From: Nitrospinota bacterium | Lineage (GTDB): Bacteria > Nitrospinota_A > JADGAW01 | DNA length: 42,992 nt | Reading direction: 5' to 3' | Assembly: GCA_015231815.1 (NCBI GenBank) | Contig: JADGAW010000002.1 | Span: 1 to 42,992 of the forward strand | Shown: piece by piece, positions 16,436-24,436 of the stretch | How positions within the stretch are numbered: the stretch's first letter is position 1 | Layout of the letters: the number at the start of each line of letters is the position of its first letter | Notes under the pieces: generated by a model | Seen by the model: only the letters and a program-made list of their open reading frames with translations | Told to the model about the DNA's origin: nothing | Databases searched by the model: none | Translations under genes and position numbers: made by a program

Positions 16436-17428
16436 TTAATGCTCATAGCCCTTGATTGGAATTGAATAACTTTTTGTTTTGCGTCCTTTAAGGTAAATTT
16501 TGTTTCCTTCAATAATTTTTCCTATTTTCGTTACTGTTATTCCTGCAATTTTTTCTGGAAGTTGAGTGCTGTTCTTGTTTGCTATGGTGAAAATAAGGTT
16601 GTAATCATCACCTCCGAATAAAAATTGCTCCAAGGGAGATATATTATTTTCAAGACAAAAATCCTTTAGCTCCTGAGAAAGAGGGAGCTTATCTTCTTCT
16701 AAAATTGCTCCTGCCTTACTTGCCTGACAAATTTTCCCCAAATCTGAAAGAAAACCGTCACTGCAATCAATTCCGCAGCAGGAAAGATTTTGCTCAACCA
16801 GAAAGCGTCCAAGACCAATATGAACTGGTGGATAAAAAAAAGATTCAATAAGAGATGATTCATTCTTTGAGTATATTGTGTTGGGAAATTTCTTCTTTTT
16901 TTGTTGTAATATTTTCAGACCTGCCGAAGCGTTTCCAGAACATTGAGTCATATAGATCACATCTCCTGTCTGGGCTCTATTCCTGTACAAGCCTTTTTCT
17001 TCTTCTATTTCCCCGGTAATCGTTAAGGTAAATTGAGGAACCCCGTCATAACGAATAATATTACCACCGGAGATTACCGTTTTATGAACATTCATAACGT
17101 CTGTAACCCCTTTGAAATAGTCCATAAGGTTTTTTGAAGAAAAGCTATAGGGGAAGTGAAGTGAGCTGAAATAATAACGGGGAATTGCTCCCATTGCTGC
17201 AATATCTGATATTGCAGATGAAGCATTTCGATACCCCACCTGTTGCCAGGTTGAACAGCTCGTGGGGAAATGTACATCAGCGCAAAAGGTGTCGGTGGTA
17301 ATTACCTGATTAAAGCCTTGAGTAGGTTTAAAAACAGCGCAGTCATCACCAATTCCTTTTATGAGGGATGGTGTTTTCTGAGAGAACTCCGCTATAATTT
17401 TATCGATTATTTTTCTTTCGTCTCTCAT
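16436..17428 (-). CDS. thiL: Thiamine-monophosphate kinase
   Basis: Phosphorylates thiamine monophosphate to the active cofactor thiamine diphosphate (cytoplasm). The 330 residues match the family. Diagnostic blocks are KGIGDDCAVF (metal-binding aspartates) near residue 24, TTDTFCADVHF near residue 40, YRNASSAISDIAAMGA near residue 65, GGNIIRYD near residue 120, GIDCSDGFLSDLGK near residue 218 and LFGGDDYNLIFT near residue 267. The start codon overlaps the last codon of thpR by 4 nt, so the genes are coupled. No TPP riboswitch is seen before the pair. Confidence 0.95.
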   Translation of the reverse strand: MRDERKIIDKIIAEFSQKTPSLIKGIGDDCAVFKPTQGFNQVITTDTFCADVHFPTSCSTWQQVGYRNASSAISDIAAMGAIPRYYFSSLHFPYSFSSKNLMDYFKGVTDVMNVHKTVISGGNIIRYDGVPQFTLTITGEIEEEKGLYRNRAQTGDVIYMTQCSGNASAGLKILQQKKKKFPNTIYSKNESSLIESFFYPPVHIGLGRFLVEQNLSCCGIDCSDGFLSDLGKICQASKAGAILEEDKLPLSQELKDFCLENNISPLEQFLFGGDDYNLIFTIANKNSTQLPEKIAGITVTKIGKIIEGNKIYLKGRKTKSYSIPIKGYEH

Positions 17429-17988
17429 TGAAGAGGAATTTTTATTATTGGGGTATAGGCTCTTCCCTCAGGAACTGCAATCGACTCAAAGAGGGTAAGC
17501 TCCGTTGTGATTGTTTTTCCAAAGGGGAGGGAACTGTTTTGGTTTATTATTCTCTTGAATGGCTTATTGTCAAACTTTCTGGATTTTAACCGTGAAATGG
17601 TTATATGGGGGGTAAATTTTCTGACCTCCTGCTCTTTTTCAATATTTAAAAGAGAATCCACCTTGTCCCTTAAACGCTTTACCTTCTCATATCCTTCATT
17701 TATATCAATCCATAGCACAGGACTTCTTCTGTTTTTTTCAAAGAACTTAAGTCCGTACAGCGACATCTCAAATTGTTTTTCTTCTGAGAGAGGCGCAAGT
17801 TTTTCCTTAAGAGTTGCAAGTTGCTTTTGCTTTAATGAACCAAACCAGCGAAGAGTTAAGTGCAGGTTTTCCGGTGGAATGAAGTTAATGTAATGTATAG
17901 GAAGGTTTTGTATTTCCCTGAACACTTTTGCCTTAAAGGACGGAGTAAAATCGATTGCAAGAAAAACCCTTTTACATTGAGTATTCAA
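17425..17988 (-). CDS. thpR: RNA 2',3'-cyclic phosphodiesterase (2H family)
   Basis: A 187-residue 2H phosphoesterase (LigT/ThpR). The two HxT motifs that form the active site are both present: H43-x-T45 in NLHLTLRWFG and H128-x-T130 in TPHITISRLK. The enzyme opens 2',3'-cyclic phosphates on RNA ends and ligates 2'-5' bonds in vitro; its physiological role is not settled. The start AIDFTPSFKAK region is typical. It is translationally coupled to thiL downstream. Confidence 0.92.
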   Translation of the reverse strand: MNTQCKRVFLAIDFTPSFKAKVFREIQNLPIHYINFIPPENLHLTLRWFGSLKQKQLATLKEKLAPLSEEKQFEMSLYGLKFFEKNRRSPVLWIDINEGYEKVKRLRDKVDSLLNIEKEQEVRKFTPHITISRLKSRKFDNKPFKRIINQNSSLPFGKTITTELTLFESIAVPEGRAYTPIIKIPLQ

Positions 17989-18077
17989 TCTATGATAATT
18001 GAGCTTTTTTGAGAAAATTTTGATTAATCAATAGCTTGAATTGAACAAAAATTGTTTAACAGTATCAAGGCAGAAAC

Positions 18078-18902
18078 TTAAAGATACGATTCTTTTACGG
18101 TTATGTGCCAAGGTTCGTACCGAACTCCAAGGTTATTTCCCTTAGGGTATCGTAAAGAAACGTAATCAAGCTCAAGGAGTTTTTTAAAAAGATCCGTTTG
18201 CGCAAATTTATCAGTAAAATTAGCTGAACCGAGCCCTACTTTTCCTACATCAAAGTCGCTTATTCCATGATAGGAATATCCTGGAGGTGCCAAAGACCTT
18301 GAAGCAAGGGAGAGGTTACCTTCACTCTTATATACCTTATTTAAAAATAAAAGAAACTGTTTCATAACACTTCGTACACCGGAGGTTAAGTACATTTCTT
18401 CTCCAATATCTTTTTTGATTTTTTTGTACAGCTTTTCCGGCATGCCTTTGTATAAATAATTACCGGTACCCCTGACTTTAACAACACTTCTTTTATGTAC
18501 TTTTGTTGTTAGGGATTTCATAGGTTTGTCACCTTTAAAACCATAGACGGAGCAGTCTGCATAAAAAAGTTCGGCAAGAAAATCCAATTCATCTTTTGTG
18601 AATGTTCCAACCTTTGAATAATTTTTGGAAATTGCTATTGCCTCATCGAAGTTAAGCAGATAAAAATTGCTGTGCCCTACAATACGTTGAATACGGTACA
18701 TTTTTTTTAGAGATGTATTGAGAAGGGGGAGTTTACTCTTTGCGAGAAAAATATCGTCTTTATGGTGTTTGTTGAAGTTTCTCATCTTAAGCATATAGGC
18801 ACTGTTGGATAATGACGCTTCAGACAGGTTGGGTAAGAGCATACTGCCGGTAAAACCAGCTATAGCAAGTGATGTATTGCTCAGAAAATCTCTTCTGTTC
18901 AT
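18078..18902 (-). CDS. Tat-exported M15-type (VanY-like) peptidase
   Basis: A 274-residue protein with an N-terminal twin-arginine type signal (NRRDFLSNTSLAIAGFTGSM, residues 2-21) and likely cleavage near residue 29. The C-terminal domain matches M15 DD-carboxypeptidases: TSGVRSVMKQFLLFLN, then the zinc ligands H212 and probably D218 in SYHGISDFDVG, and H266 in YEPWHITV. It would trim peptidoglycan stem peptides in the periplasm. Residues 30-160 are not recognisable and may form a substrate or anchoring domain. A TATAAT box at 18939-18944 on this strand lies just upstream. Confidence 0.8.
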   Translation of the reverse strand: MNRRDFLSNTSLAIAGFTGSMLLPNLSEASLSNSAYMLKMRNFNKHHKDDIFLAKSKLPLLNTSLKKMYRIQRIVGHSNFYLLNFDEAIAISKNYSKVGTFTKDELDFLAELFYADCSVYGFKGDKPMKSLTTKVHKRSVVKVRGTGNYLYKGMPEKLYKKIKKDIGEEMYLTSGVRSVMKQFLLFLNKVYKSEGNLSLASRSLAPPGYSYHGISDFDVGKVGLGSANFTDKFAQTDLFKKLLELDYVSLRYPKGNNLGVRYEPWHITVKESYL

Positions 18903-18938
18903 GGTCTTTTTATGTTCATAAAAGGTAAAAGTTTTATA

Positions 18939-18944
18939 ATTATA
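18939..18944 (-). promoter_or_regulatory. Putative -10 element for the M15 peptidase gene
   Basis: TATAAT on the minus strand lies about 37 nt before ATG 18902, with TTATTG 17 nt further upstream as a weak -35. Confidence 0.3.
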
Positions 18945-19009
18945 TCAATATGCGTAAAAATCAATAAAAAAAAATCATTTCTCTTTATCTAAAGCCTGTT
19001 GTAGGCATT

Positions 19010-19228
19010 ATGACCATAAAAAATAATGAAATATGTACCCGGTGTGGAAAAATTTTTGAGACATACACGAAAGAAGAACCACAAAGGGAGAAGATGGAGT
19101 CAAATCTTTGTTTTGACTGTACCTTTAAAGAATATAATAAAGCAAAAAATAAAAGAAAGCTCCTTTACCTTTCCGGATTTGTTATTATTGTTGTTTTATT
19201 CAGTTGTCTTGTAATTCTTTATAGATGA
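19010..19228 (+). CDS. Small zinc-ribbon membrane protein
   Basis: A 72-residue protein with two CxxC pairs (C9/C12 in ICTRCGK and C34/C37 in LCFDCTF) that should bind one zinc. A basic linker (KAKNKRKLLY) and one membrane helix at about residues 51-70 (LSGFVIIVVLFSCLVILY) follow. The zinc head would face the cytoplasm. Its stop overlaps the HEPN start by 4 nt, so it is the first gene of a tightly packed three-gene cassette. I do not recognise a named family; its role beside a HEPN-MNT pair is open. Confidence 0.65.
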   Translation: MTIKNNEICTRCGKIFETYTKEEPQREKMESNLCFDCTFKEYNKAKNKRKLLYLSGFVIIVVLFSCLVILYR

Positions 19229-19605
19229 GAAAAAACGCTAAAGAGTGGTTAAAGCAGGCGAAATATGATATTGAAACTGCTGAGTACCTGTTAAAGGGGG
19301 AAAGAAATTCCTATGCTGTCTTTCTCTGTCATCTTTCCATAGAAAAAGCTCTTAAAGGAGTCTATCAGAAGAGAGTCGGGCGAATTGCTCCGAAAACACA
19401 TAACTTTATTTACATGTTAAGAAAAAGTGAGATAGAGCCCCCTCAGGAATACAGAAAATTTCTTGCTAAATTAAATGGGGCAAGCGTTATAACCCGCTAC
19501 CCGGAGAACCTTGAAAAAGTTAAAAAATTTTACCCTTTAACTGTGGTAAAGGAAATTGTTCATAAAAGCAAACAAACATTAGAATGGATAGAGAGCATGT
19601 ATTAA
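19225..19605 (+). CDS. HEPN-domain protein (toxin-like)
   Basis: A 126-residue HEPN protein. The opening KNAKEWLKQAKYDIETAEYLL and then YAVFLCHLSIEKALKGVY are the two conserved helices. R53-IAPKT-H59 supplies the R-x4-6-H motif of HEPN ribonucleases and is intact. HEPN proteins paired with MNT enzymes act as RNases or tRNA-targeting toxins, or serve in nucleotide-binding roles; which applies is not known here. The start overlaps the zinc-ribbon gene (ATGA) and the end overlaps the MNT gene by 22 nt. Here the HEPN gene comes first, the reverse of the broken pair near 13.6-14.3 kb. Confidence 0.85.
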   Translation: MRKNAKEWLKQAKYDIETAEYLLKGERNSYAVFLCHLSIEKALKGVYQKRVGRIAPKTHNFIYMLRKSEIEPPQEYRKFLAKLNGASVITRYPENLEKVKKFYPLTVVKEIVHKSKQTLEWIESMY

Positions 19606-19901
19606 GAGTCATACGTGACTTTAAAGAGGCGATGGAGAGCCGAAACGTAAAAATTAATAAAATAATTTTATTTGGTTCCTGTGCCCGAGGTGATTACAAA
19701 GAAGGCAGTGATATTGATGTTATTGTTATCTCTGAAAGTTTTAAAAAATTCACCTTTTGGGAACGCCTTGATATTGTTGCAGAGGTAATTGGTGATTTAT
19801 TTGAACCAATTGAACCTGTGCTTATGACTCAGGAAGAGTGGGATGCCGGAGATTCTCTCTTTGTTGAATATGCAAAAAACGGTGAAGTATTTCAATATTA
19901 G
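19584..19901 (+). CDS. MNT-type minimal nucleotidyltransferase (antitoxin-like)
   Basis: A 105-residue nucleotidyltransferase with the exact GSx10DxD pattern: G31-S32 and D43-I-D45 in LFGSCARGDYKEGSDIDVIV. In characterised HepT-MntA pairs this enzyme transfers AMP to a tyrosine of the HEPN toxin; here that is inference from family and linkage. An acidic C-terminal segment (FEPIEPVLMTQEEWDAGD) is typical for these antitoxins. It overlaps the HEPN gene by 22 nt. Confidence 0.87.
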   Translation: MDREHVLRVIRDFKEAMESRNVKINKIILFGSCARGDYKEGSDIDVIVISESFKKFTFWERLDIVAEVIGDLFEPIEPVLMTQEEWDAGDSLFVEYAKNGEVFQY

Positions 19902-19949
19902 ACAGAGGTTTGCAATGGATGCACAAACCATCTATTTCAACAAGATTTC

Positions 19950-20072
19950 TTAGAATCCTTGGACGGGAAGCTCAATGGGGATTGAGAGGGGCATGACGGT
20001 GATGTTTTTTTCGACGGGGTAGCATTCCGTTGCGGTCTTTATTCGCTGAAGATAGGTTTTCCTGTTAATCAT
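19950..20072 (-). CDS. Possible short or truncated ORF, 40 residues
   Basis: From ATG 20072 the frame gives MINRKTYLQRIKTATECYPV and ends VMPLSIPIELPVQGF. Its base use is richer in G and C than neighbouring genes, like the HicB-like gene 56 nt upstream. It has no clear ribosome site and no recognised family. It may be the start of a truncated gene from the same transferred segment. Confidence 0.25.
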   Translation of the reverse strand: MINRKTYLQRIKTATECYPVEKNITVMPLSIPIELPVQGF

Positions 20073-20085
20073 GGGGTTATTTTGT

Positions 20086-20122
20086 CATTGAAATCTCGGA
20101 GTTTAACTCCGAAATTTCAATG
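20086..20122. terminator. Inverted repeat, 18-bp arms, after the HicB-like gene
   Basis: CATTGAAATCTCGGAGTT pairs with AACTCCGAAATTTCAATG around one central base, with a single mismatch. It lies 6 nt past the HicB-like stop (20128). There is no clear T-run on either strand, so it may be a weak terminator or a protein-binding palindrome. Confidence 0.45.
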
Positions 20123-20127
20123 ATAAT

Positions 20128-20547
20128 TCAGGCGACCTTGCTTTCGCTGAGAACAATGTCCGTGTCCGGTGACAAGGCATGCAGGAGTTCATTCAGTTTT
20201 TCGACCGAAGGAACCGACTGCCCTTGCTCGTAGCGGGCGTAGGCGTTTCTTGAGGATGATCCGAGCCGTTGGGCGACTTGGGAAAGTGAAAGCCCGCTCA
20301 TCTCTCGTTTTCTTCGCAGGAGCAACGGGATCAACTCCTTGAGGCTTGAAAAGCCGATCTCAAATTCCCCGCCTATTTTTTTATAAAGCTCTATGTGCAA
20401 TTCATGGTTGCCATGCAACGATTTCAGCAGGTCAACGACCATCTCATAGGCTTCTTTCTTCGTGTGGCCTTGTGTCATCACGTCAAGCATGGGAATTTCG
20501 GCAAGCCAGAATGTGCCGTCCATAAATATTTTTCCTGAAAGCCTCAT
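20128..20547 (-). CDS. HicB-like domain plus XRE helix-turn-helix regulator
   Basis: A 139-residue protein. Residues 1-45 match the partial RNase-H-like fold of HicB antitoxins (GTFWLAEIPMLDVMTQGHTKKEA). Residues about 75-135 form an XRE helix-turn-helix (LSLSQVAQRLGSSSRNAYARYEQG). I chose ATG 20547 because AAGGAG (20555-20560) sits 7 nt before it; the frame extends 11 residues further to 20580. No HicA toxin gene (about 60 residues, with a conserved His) is found on either side, so this is an orphan or a relic. Its G+C use is clearly higher than its neighbours', suggesting transfer. Confidence 0.8.
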   Translation of the reverse strand: MRLSGKIFMDGTFWLAEIPMLDVMTQGHTKKEAYEMVVDLLKSLHGNHELHIELYKKIGGEFEIGFSSLKELIPLLLRRKREMSGLSLSQVAQRLGSSSRNAYARYEQGQSVPSVEKLNELLHALSPDTDIVLSESKVA

Positions 20548-20554
20548 TGTTTCG

Positions 20555-20560
20555 CTCCTT
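20555..20560 (-). promoter_or_regulatory. Ribosome binding site fixing the HicB-like start
   Basis: AAGGAG on the minus strand, 7 nt before ATG 20547, selects this start over the upstream ATG 20580. Confidence 0.6.
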
Positions 20561-20716
20561 TCTTCGCTTTTTTTATTCAATAGGTAAAAAACGTTTTTTC
20601 TTCAATAGAAAGGAGAAAATCTCTCGACATTTTGAGATGACCTGACTTAAGCTAAAGATACTTTAATGCAAAAGAGTTTACTAAGCTTGAGGTTGGTCGA
20701 ATATACTTTGAGGGCG

Positions 20717-21592
20717 TTACGAGGTAGTTTTTTCAAGAAGTGATTCAACAGTGGTAATGTGGGTGTTCATCCGCATATGTTTTGAATCAATTCCAAGAGC
20801 TAAACCTATGAGCTGAGGAGTGTGAAGAACAGGAAGTCCGAAATTTCCTGAAGTATATTTTTCCATCTCAAATTGGTAGGAATCAAAGCTGAGGAAGCAA
20901 AGAGGGCAGGGAGTTACCAAGCAGTCGGCTCCAGCATTTTTTGCACCATTTATAGCATTTCCTCCCATGGTAAGAGAGTTTTTCTTGTTCATCATAAGAA
21001 TGGGAAATCCACAGCAGGCAAGCCGTTCTGGGTAATCAACAGGCTCTGCTCCAAGTGCTTTAATAAGTTTTTCCAGTTCATCCGGATTATCAGGGTTTTC
21101 CAAATAAGAGTTTTCGGAAGGTCTTAAGGTGTAACAGCCATAAAAAGGTGCTGATTTTACTCCCTTTAAAGGATTTACAACCTTTTCTTTTAATTTGTCC
21201 AGACCATAATCCTGAAGAATTATTTCTGTCAGACCTTTAACCTTAACGGTACCTTTAAATTCTTTTTTTATTTCAGCCAATTCTGCGTTTACTTTCTTTT
21301 TATACGCATCATCACTCGTTAATTTTTTGAGGGTTTTAACCAAAACTCCCTGACAGGTTCCACATATAGTCATAATATCAAGACCCTGTTCCTCAGCAGA
21401 AGCAAAGGTTCTTGCATTTACAACATCAGCAAGAAAGGGGTTTCCTTCATGAATTACACCAGCACCGCAACAAGCAGCATCAGTCATTTCAACAAGTTCG
21501 ATACCCAGCTTTTCAGCAACAAGAAAGGTGGCTGTATAAAGTTCTTTGCCAGCTCCTTTTGCTACACAACCAGTATATAAGGCGTATTTCAT
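20717..21592 (-). CDS. sdhE: Succinate dehydrogenase subunit E (HdrB-like CCG protein)
   Basis: A 291-residue protein with two cysteine-rich CCG domains, as in heterodisulfide reductase subunit B and the SdhE subunit of E-type succinate:quinone reductases. The first domain has YTGCVAKG, DAACCGAG and CGTCQG; the second has YGCYTLRP, LACCGFP and TPCPLC. These bind unusual iron-sulfur centres and are thought to pass electrons to quinone and tether the complex to the membrane in place of haem subunits C/D. It starts 1 nt after sdhB. Glycolate oxidase GlcF-like proteins share the domain, but the operon decides the call. Confidence 0.88.
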   Translation of the reverse strand: MKYALYTGCVAKGAGKELYTATFLVAEKLGIELVEMTDAACCGAGVIHEGNPFLADVVNARTFASAEEQGLDIMTICGTCQGVLVKTLKKLTSDDAYKKKVNAELAEIKKEFKGTVKVKGLTEIILQDYGLDKLKEKVVNPLKGVKSAPFYGCYTLRPSENSYLENPDNPDELEKLIKALGAEPVDYPERLACCGFPILMMNKKNSLTMGGNAINGAKNAGADCLVTPCPLCFLSFDSYQFEMEKYTSGNFGLPVLHTPQLIGLALGIDSKHMRMNTHITTVESLLEKTTS

Positions 21593-21593
21593 T

Positions 21594-22547
21594 CTATAGT
21601 TTGTTTAATTTCTTGAATATTTTTCTCACTTCACCTACTTTATCAACATTATGATGAATCATTGAAGGTGCTTTTCCGTGGGAGAGCATTTTTAAGCCAA
21701 CCGGCATAATTTCGCCGAGGTTTGCATGTAAATTACCAATACCAACTGATTCAATGGGGATTTTTCTTTCATCCAATGTGCCTGAACTTCCAACAGATTT
21801 AAAGAAGGAGAGTAAATGCCGTGCTCCTCCATTATTATGAACCCCAGCATTGACCACTCGTTCCCGGATTTCTTCAATTCTTGAGAGAGGTTTTGCGTCA
21901 GTTGGACAACGTTCAGAACATTCACCGCAATGGGTACAATCCCAAACTTTTGTTGGCTCAGAAATTTCCCGGGTTCTTTGTACAAAGTTTTTATCCCGTG
22001 AATCATCAATGAACCTCTGAGCTTTAGCTAATGCAGCAGGCCCGACATAGTTTTTATCTACTTTTAAACTGTTACATTCTGAAATACAGCATGCACAAAG
22101 AATACAGGTAGAAGCATCTTCGATTTTATGGTAACCCTCAGAGCTTTGATAAAATTCTTTCGTTGTATCCTTTGGTTTATTCGCAAATAACCAGGGCTTA
22201 ACCTTTTTTAACTTATACCAGAAGGGCTCGAGGTCAACAACAAGGTCTTTAATAATATCAGTGTTGCCGATTGGACCAATACGAAGTTTTCCGTTGGTAA
22301 TAACATCATCTGCCTGTGTTTTGCAGCCAAGTTTTGATTTTCCGTTAATTCTAAAGGCACAGGAACCGCAAATTGCTGAACGACAGGACATTCGATAGGT
22401 TAGGGTGTGATCCTGTTCCCATTTAATTTTATTTAAACAGTCAAGAACCGTAAGTCCATTAGGAATTTCAATGGTGAAGTCCTGTTGATAACTTCCTCGT
22501 TGATTTTCCTGATCAAACCTGTCAATTGTTACAACTACAGTTTTCAT
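21594..22547 (-). CDS. sdhB: Succinate dehydrogenase/fumarate reductase iron-sulfur subunit
   Basis: A 317-residue electron-transfer subunit. The N-terminal ferredoxin domain has the [2Fe-2S] ligands C55, C60, C63 and C75 (YRMSCRSAICGSCAF). The C-terminal domain has C148, C151, C154 and C158 and a second set C204, C207, C210 and C214 (CTHCGECSERCP). The second set is a four-cysteine CxxCxxCxxxCP. Classical SdhB lacks one of these and binds a [3Fe-4S] cluster, so here two [4Fe-4S] clusters are likely, the pattern of E-type enzymes. It overlaps sdhA by one base. It is longer than a standard SdhB (about 240-260 residues) because of a C-terminal extension after residue 225. Confidence 0.94.
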   Translation of the reverse strand: MKTVVVTIDRFDQENQRGSYQQDFTIEIPNGLTVLDCLNKIKWEQDHTLTYRMSCRSAICGSCAFRINGKSKLGCKTQADDVITNGKLRIGPIGNTDIIKDLVVDLEPFWYKLKKVKPWLFANKPKDTTKEFYQSSEGYHKIEDASTCILCACCISECNSLKVDKNYVGPAALAKAQRFIDDSRDKNFVQRTREISEPTKVWDCTHCGECSERCPTDAKPLSRIEEIRERVVNAGVHNNGGARHLLSFFKSVGSSGTLDERKIPIESVGIGNLHANLGEIMPVGLKMLSHGKAPSMIHHNVDKVGEVRKIFKKLNKL

Positions 22548-24265
22548 TAATATTTTCTTTCTTCTGGTTGATGTTTGGTAATAGAAACCGGCTTATAATC
22601 AAGTTTTATTTCCCCATCGGCGGATTTCGTCGCCAAGGTATGTTTTAGCCAATTGACATCATCTCTTTTTTCATAATCAGTTCTGGCATGTCCGCCTCTG
22701 CTTTCTTTTCTTTCAATTGCTCCAACTAAAATAATTTCAGAAAAATCCAGCATATTTTTTAATTCAATTGCCTCAAAAAAATCGGTATTGAAGAGGCTTC
22801 CCTTATCACCGAGAGAGCAATCCTTAAATCTTTTTTGGAGATCCTTAATCTTATTCAGGCAACGTCCCATTTTTTCAGGATTTCTATACACACCGCAGTC
22901 GTTAGTCATACTGTTTTTCATTTCATTTCTCACAACATTAATGGATTCCTTGCCGTTCATTTCCCGCAGTTCTTTGGTCAGTTTATTTGTTCTTTCCAAG
23001 GCATGGTTTTCATCACTTATTTCCACTCTATTTGTGTTCAGAGCAAATTCATTTAAGGAAGCTCCTGCTCTTTTACCAAAAACAACCGCTTCAAGGAGAG
23101 AGTTGGTTCCAAGCCTGTTTGCACCATGAACTGAAACACAGGCACATTCTCCGGCGGCAAAAAGTCCTCTAACCGGTGAAGAGTCTTTATCCCTGATTAC
23201 CTGACCATGAACATCGCAGGGAATTCCTCCCATTGAATAGTGGGCGGTAGGTTGGATCGGAATGGGAGCATCTATCATATCAACACCAATGAAATCAATT
23301 CCCAGTTGTCTTACCTGAGGAAGTTTTTCAAGAATTTTTTCTCGTCCCAGATGTCTCATGTCAAGATGGACAAAATCTTTGCCGTCAATTCCACGACCTT
23401 CGTTTATTTCCGTTTGTTCAGAGCGGGAAACAATATCCCGTGGAGCAAGTTCCATCATTTTAGAAGCGTAGGTTTCCATAAAACGCTCGCCTTTTCCATT
23501 AACAAGATACCCTCCTTCACCACGGGCAGCCTCAGACACAAGAATTCCCTGTCCGTAAAGTCCTGTAGGGTGAAACTGAACAAATTCCATATCCATTAAG
23601 GGAACTCCGTTATTCATTGCTGCAATTAAACCATCTCCGCTACAGGCAAAAGCATTGGAGGTAATTTGAAATGCTCTACCATAACCACCAGTAGCCATTA
23701 ATACTGCTTTACTGTTTAATACCTCAATTTTTCCCGTTTTAATGTCCTGAATAATTGCACCGTTACAGGTGAAGTCATTTATGACTAAATCTCTTAAATA
23801 GTACTCTGAGTATATGGTGAGTTTTTTTGAAACTTTAAGGATTTGTTCATAAAGTGAATGAAGTAAAGCATGACCTGTTCTATCAGCCGCATAGCATGAG
23901 CGAGGTTTTGAATGACCTCCAAAGGCTCTTTGGGCTATTCTTCCTTTTTCATCACGACTAAAAACGCAACCAAAATGTTCCATTTCACGAATAACATGGG
24001 GAGCATCGTTCACCATTATTTCAATTGCATCCTGATCGCCAAGGAAGTCAGACCCCTTAACGGTATCAAACATATGAAAATCAGGTGAGTCGTCTTCAGC
24101 AAGGTTTGCAAGAGCTGCTGCTACGCCTCCCTGTGCAGCTCCGGAATGAGATCGAGTGGGATATATTTTGGTAACAATGGCAACATCATGGTTTTCACAT
24201 GCTTCCAGAGCAGCCCGCATACCGGCTAATCCAGCACCAATAATAACAATATCGTGTTTAATCAA
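22547..24265 (-). CDS. sdhA: Succinate dehydrogenase/fumarate reductase flavoprotein subunit
   Basis: A 572-residue FAD protein that oxidises succinate to fumarate (or the reverse). The dinucleotide fold is IIGAGLAGMRAALEA (residues 8-22). The FAD-attachment region TRSHSGAAQGG (near residue 42) carries the histidine that binds FAD covalently. The substrate region includes FVQFHPTGLYG, the arginine-bearing SEAARGEGG and AHYSMGG. No Tat or Sec signal precedes the fold, so the active site faces the cytoplasm, unlike the periplasmic MfrA flavoprotein of epsilonproteobacterial MfrABE. It heads sdhABE, with a promoter at 24315-24342. Confidence 0.96.
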   Translation of the reverse strand: MIKHDIVIIGAGLAGMRAALEACENHDVAIVTKIYPTRSHSGAAQGGVAAALANLAEDDSPDFHMFDTVKGSDFLGDQDAIEIMVNDAPHVIREMEHFGCVFSRDEKGRIAQRAFGGHSKPRSCYAADRTGHALLHSLYEQILKVSKKLTIYSEYYLRDLVINDFTCNGAIIQDIKTGKIEVLNSKAVLMATGGYGRAFQITSNAFACSGDGLIAAMNNGVPLMDMEFVQFHPTGLYGQGILVSEAARGEGGYLVNGKGERFMETYASKMMELAPRDIVSRSEQTEINEGRGIDGKDFVHLDMRHLGREKILEKLPQVRQLGIDFIGVDMIDAPIPIQPTAHYSMGGIPCDVHGQVIRDKDSSPVRGLFAAGECACVSVHGANRLGTNSLLEAVVFGKRAGASLNEFALNTNRVEISDENHALERTNKLTKELREMNGKESINVVRNEMKNSMTNDCGVYRNPEKMGRCLNKIKDLQKRFKDCSLGDKGSLFNTDFFEAIELKNMLDFSEIILVGAIERKESRGGHARTDYEKRDDVNWLKHTLATKSADGEIKLDYKPVSITKHQPEERKY

Positions 24266-24314
24266 AATTAAATAAAATCTGTTTGTTAATCTGACGGTTT
24301 AAAAGAGTCGCTAT

Positions 24315-24342
24315 ATTATCAAAATATATTCGTATTTGTAAA
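24315..24342 (-). promoter_or_regulatory. Putative sigma-70 promoter of sdhABE
   Basis: On the minus strand TTTACA (24337-24342) and GATAAT (24315-24320) are 16 nt apart, giving a leader of about 43 nt before ATG 24265. Confidence 0.42.
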
Positions 24343-24401
24343 GATAATTTATAAAGATAAAAAGTTTTCTCTGATAAAATAGCTACCTTTTTAGACATTA
24401 A

Positions 24402-24429
24402 CCTGCCTGAAAATAGAACAGGCAATGGT
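24402..24429. repeat. Small inverted repeat between sdhA and ctpA
   Basis: TAACC-TGCCTG and CAGGCA-at-GGTTA pair across a loop of about 9 nt. It lies between the divergent promoters and could be an operator or a structured leader for neither gene in particular. Confidence 0.3.
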
Positions 24430-24436
24430 TATTTAT

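Noticed and set aside
17989..18077. TPP riboswitch before thpR-thiL
   Set aside because: The 89-nt gap lacks the CUGAGA and related thi-box blocks.
20548..20716. HicA toxin upstream of the HicB-like gene
   Set aside because: The space is shorter than a hicA gene, and the only frame there codes for a short peptide without the HicA histidine motif.
22788..23129. Long plus-strand frames opposite sdhA
   Set aside because: They are antisense to a full-length, strongly conserved flavoprotein and have no ribosome sites or motifs of their own.
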